A stretch of DNA of 35,972 nucleotides from Flammeovirgaceae bacterium (lineage in GTDB: Bacteria; Bacteroidota; Bacteroidia; Cytophagales; Cyclobacteriaceae). Positions 32,919-35,972 of this stretch are shown here, piece by piece. Below the pieces are notes generated by a model. It was given only the letters and a program-made list of their open reading frames with translations, searched no databases and was not told where the DNA came from. The translations under genes were made by a program, and so were the position numbers. Each line of letters starts with the position of its first letter. Position 1 is the stretch's first letter. The stretch spans positions 1 through 35,972 of the forward strand of contig NZHT01000026.1 of NCBI GenBank assembly GCA_002691385.1. Reading direction: 5' to 3'.

Positions 32919-33291
32919 TTCATAAATACAAAAGAACCCATAGATTCCATGCTCGTGTGAATATTGGAACTGGAGTAGCGTATGGAGACAAAGCACCTAA
33001 TATTGGAGATAATTGCTATATAGGTCTGGGTGTAAAGATGTACGGTAATATATATAGCAAGTGGCATAGCTATAGGGTAAATGCAGCAGTGAATAAATCT
33101 TTCAGTGAGGAAAATATTCCGATCTAAGACGTTCCTGCAAAAAAATAGCAGATGTTGACACCTTTGATTTCCTCATACCTGCAACTATGATTATTGAAAG
33201 TGTTTTTAATAAGAGAAATGATTTACAAGGATTAATTTCTAGAGAACTTAAAGAAAAACTAAAAGCTGCTAACAATTTATATAAAAAATAA
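32919..33291 (+). pseudogene. 5'-truncated, frameshifted hexapeptide-repeat (LbH, serine acetyltransferase-like) acyltransferase remnant
   Basis: Frame 1: KRTHRFHARVNIGTGVAYGDKAPNIGDNCYIGLGVKMYGNI..., then a shifted segment SGIAIG, back to VNAAVNKSFSEENIPI*DVPAKK*, then +1 frame KIADVDTFDFLIPATMIIESVFNKRNDLQGLISRELKEKLKAANNLYKK*. Hexapeptide repeats and a P.xxVPAK-like end; at least one nonsense codon and several indels; no start codon or N-terminal half. Confidence 0.85.
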
Positions 33292-33358
33292 ACGAAATAA
33301 TATTGGGGTCAAGGTCTGTATCCCGTTTCAACATCCTTTTTCGTTGAAAGATTTGTAA

Positions 33359-34483
33359 TTAGAAATCTTTTAATCGGATGGTCATTTTCACAGGATTGTG
33401 ATCTGAGTTCTCAAATTTCAGGTTAAACCCTTTTACCTCAACACTTTCAATATTTGGAGATATCAAGTAATAATCAATAAGGGCGACGGGTGTTTTACCA
33501 TAATCTAAGACTTCCACGATACTTCGGCTCGTAGGAACTAAAGGGTCATAAATCCACTGCCAGTTATCAGGCATAAACTTTCGGTCAATTTTTTGGGGTT
33601 GGTAAGAATTGCTCCGTAATATTCCCGCAGCTGCACTTACTTGCTCATTGATGATACCGGGAGGATTTTGGTTCCAATCACCTCCGACTACTACATAATT
33701 GTCTTTTTGATATTCTGCTAATATAAACGCTTTCAGATAAGCCATTTCTTTAGGTTTTAGATGTCCCCCATCATAGGCTGAATTATGGGTATTAATGACT
33801 ACGAGTTCTCTAACCGGGACCTGCGATGTAGGATATCTCTGAACGGACATGCAGCGGTCAAGATGGAAAAGATAATCAGGCCAATTGTATTTTCCAGGAT
33901 ATTGATATCGCTCACTGTTGATGGGGTTGAATTTAGAAAAACTACTTAATCCACTGGTTACCTTACCCAAAACATTCCATGGACTGAATAATGGGATAAT
34001 TACGCGCGCTACTTGGTAGTTTAATGCGAAATGTTGTGAGTATTCACTTAAACTTGCCGATATTAGGTCATGCTGATTTTTATAATAGCTTCTCCTGGAA
34101 GATTGATCAACTTCCTGCAGCAAAACAAAATCCGTTGGATTCGATTGGATAAAGTTAATGATACCCTTTAAATTTTTCTCTACGAAAGCCTCTGGCGAAC
34201 GGACCATTTTTCCATTAGAAAAGAAGAAACTCTGATCACTATCATAAAAAAAATTTGATTTTTCGCCCAAACCTGCAAACCCTATATTCCAATTTAAAAA
34301 ACTAAGTTTGGGTGAAGTGATCAGATTATTTTCATTATTTTTTTGAATGTTTAAAACTGTTTTTTCAGGAGGTTTAAAGTCGGTTAATGTAGCATGAAAA
34401 AGACTCCCTAGGATATAGAGGAGAAATATAGTTGGGAGTAATAAAACCCACTTTATTATAGGCCAGATTTTTTTGACTATCAA
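33359..34483 (-). CDS. endonuclease/exonuclease/phosphatase family protein, membrane-anchored
   Basis: 374 aa; N-terminal TM; LSFLNWNIGFAG, DFVLLQEVDQSSRRS, VINTHNSAYDGG, VVVGGDWNQNPPG, C-terminal SDHNPVKM. Confidence 0.9.
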   Translation of the reverse strand: MIVKKIWPIIKWVLLLPTIFLLYILGSLFHATLTDFKPPEKTVLNIQKNNENNLITSPKLSFLNWNIGFAGLGEKSNFFYDSDQSFFFSNGKMVRSPEAFVEKNLKGIINFIQSNPTDFVLLQEVDQSSRRSYYKNQHDLISASLSEYSQHFALNYQVARVIIPLFSPWNVLGKVTSGLSSFSKFNPINSERYQYPGKYNWPDYLFHLDRCMSVQRYPTSQVPVRELVVINTHNSAYDGGHLKPKEMAYLKAFILAEYQKDNYVVVGGDWNQNPPGIINEQVSAAAGILRSNSYQPQKIDRKFMPDNWQWIYDPLVPTSRSIVEVLDYGKTPVALIDYYLISPNIESVEVKGFNLKFENSDHNPVKMTIRLKDF

Positions 34484-34704
34484 ACTAGAATTTATTAAAT
34501 GAAACTCAATATATTTATTTTTAAAGCATTTAGGTTTATTATGATCATATTATTATTTTATACATCTTGATGAAAAATGAACAAAAATAATTACAATCCA
34601 TTTTTTTAATAATTAAATTGTGCCCTATTGCAATTGATAATTTCCGTGATAAAAGTTCGTAAGCTGTAAGAACGATCAAACCTTTGATTACCATTTTTCA
34701 TAAA

Positions 34705-35972
34705 ATGAAAACAATATTCTATCTGATTAACTCTTTTTTGCTACTGATATTTAGTTGCAACACGGAAGACTCAAAAACTGAGGATCTAAATGAGCTACTA
34801 GCAGGTCTGAGCACGTATGAGGTTATTCAAATAGAAATATGGGACCAATCTTGCATTACGTGCCATGTGGCCGAGGCGTCATATGCCAATCAATCTGGAC
34901 TTATTCTGACTGCAGATGTTTCTTATGAGCAGTTAATAAATAGAGTGCCTACTAACGTTACTGCATCTGCAGATGGTTTATTATTGGTGGGTGATGAGGG
35001 TTATTCCAGTTTGCCGAAAAGCTTTTTATGGGAAAAAATTAATGCTAATGACATGGATCATTTTTATCAAGATCATCCAGAATATGGCGCCATTATGCCG
35101 TTAGGAGATGACTTTTTGACCAATGGTGAATTAGAGTTTATCCGACAATGGATAGAGGCAGGAGCACCTAAGTCAGGTCAAGTAGCGAGTTTAGAATTGT
35201 TAAGCAATGAAACAAGATATACTCCAACTCCATTTGAAGCACTGGCTATTCCCGAAAGTGGTTATCAATTTCATATCGAACCTTTCACTATTAAACCGGG
35301 AATGGATCGAGAAATATTTATTTATGAAAAATTAAATAATCCCGAACCTGTCTACGTTAATCGTGTAGAAATTGCTATGCAATCGGGCAGTCATCATTTT
35401 TTAATCTATCAGTTTAATGATAGACTCTCTAATTTTTTATATCCTCCGGATGGAGCAACCAGAGATGTTTATGACAGGTTTGGTAATTATGTAGAATCAG
35501 TTTTATTTCATCTGCAGTTTCACGATTTTGTTACTGGTACACAGTGGCCGAAGATGGATTATCATTATCCTGAAGGTGTCGCTTTCATGATACCAGCCAA
35601 TTTTGGATTTGATTTGAACAGTCATTATGTAAATAAGGGCACTGAAGATATCGAAGGCGAAGTTTATGCCAATTTGTACACGGTTCCAGAGAGCGAAGTG
35701 GTTCATGTGGCTAGGTTGTTGGATATAAATAATGATGATATTTATATTCCAGCTAATACCTTACAGCATAAAGTTGTTTATGATTTTATAGCTGAGGAGG
35801 AGATGAATGTTTTTCAGCTTTTTTCACATGCGCACAGTAATATGACTGAGTTTAGAGTGTATTCTACTGGAGGGGAAAATATTCTTCGTGATGGGGAGTT
35901 GATTTACATTACTTATGATTGGGAACATCCCCCAATTAAGGAGTTTAATCCACCTTTGTTACTAGAGCCTGG
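34705..35972 (+). CDS. lipoprotein with cytochrome c-like (CxxCH) segment and Cu(II) monooxygenase-like C-terminal region, partial (3' end outside window)
   Basis: Open plus frame from ATG 34705: MKTIFYLINSFLLLIFSCNTEDS (lipobox), DQSCITCHVAEA haem-c motif, GAIMPLGDDFLTNGELEFIRQWIEAGAPKSG typical of small c-type cytochromes; then MQSGSHHFLIYQF and FSHAHSNMTEFRVY His-rich motifs as in PHM-like domains. Absent from the ORF track, probably because it is open-ended. Confidence 0.8.
   Translation, partial: MKTIFYLINSFLLLIFSCNTEDSKTEDLNELLAGLSTYEVIQIEIWDQSCITCHVAEASYANQSGLILTADVSYEQLINRVPTNVTASADGLLLVGDEGYSSLPKSFLWEKINANDMDHFYQDHPEYGAIMPLGDDFLTNGELEFIRQWIEAGAPKSGQVASLELLSNETRYTPTPFEALAIPESGYQFHIEPFTIKPGMDREIFIYEKLNNPEPVYVNRVEIAMQSGSHHFLIYQFNDRLSNFLYPPDGATRDVYDRFGNYVESVLFHLQFHDFVTGTQWPKMDYHYPEGVAFMIPANFGFDLNSHYVNKGTEDIEGEVYANLYTVPESEVVHVARLLDINNDDIYIPANTLQHKVVYDFIAEEEMNVFQLFSHAHSNMTEFRVYSTGGENILRDGELIYITYDWEHPPIKEFNPPLLLEP

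Noticed and set aside
32796-33067. Two minus-strand ORFs of 66 and 72 aa downstream of sodB
   Set aside because: Antisense to sodB and to the hexapeptide acyltransferase remnant, which explains the sequence on the plus strand.
33326-33370. Overlapping short inverted repeats TTTCAAC...GTTGAAA and AAAGATTT...AAATCTTT at the 3' end of the endonuclease/phosphatase gene
   Set aside because: Short AT-rich stems with no U-tract on the transcribed strand; could be a weak terminator but not supportable.

Overview
This 36 kb AT-rich window has the gene content and promoter signals of a Bacteroidota (Cytophagales-like) chromosome and is mostly housekeeping. I recognise: a partial penicillin-acylase-family lipoprotein gene; an alpha/beta hydrolase; an ABC permease/M1 peptidase fusion with its ATPase; tRNA-Arg(CCT); HflX; a TPR - ComA-like - DUF368 - AroE - UvrB run; YbgC-like thioesterase and MltG; Sua5/YrdC - WbqC - ClpC; a VWA membrane protein; FabG; dihydrolipoyl dehydrogenase; MetX/MetY; aminotransferase and TyrA; an SDR; a secreted protein and TadA; Fe/Mn superoxide dismutase; an endonuclease/exonuclease/phosphatase protein; and a partial CxxCH lipoprotein. 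I found no CRISPR array, transposase or phage, and no clear new multi-gene system. The signals most worth checking are outside the supplied ORF track: (i) a SAM-I riboswitch with a near-consensus Bacteroidota promoter upstream of metY-metX; (ii) a decayed, internally deleted homoserine dehydrogenase (hom) remnant at the end of that operon, its start codon still overlapping the metX stop; (iii) a 5'-truncated, frameshifted hexapeptide-repeat acetyltransferase remnant directly after sodB; (iv) a perfect 15-bp terminator stem shared by convergent clpC and the VWA gene; (v) a ComA-like gene next to a DUF368 (PopT-type) gene in a non-methanogen.
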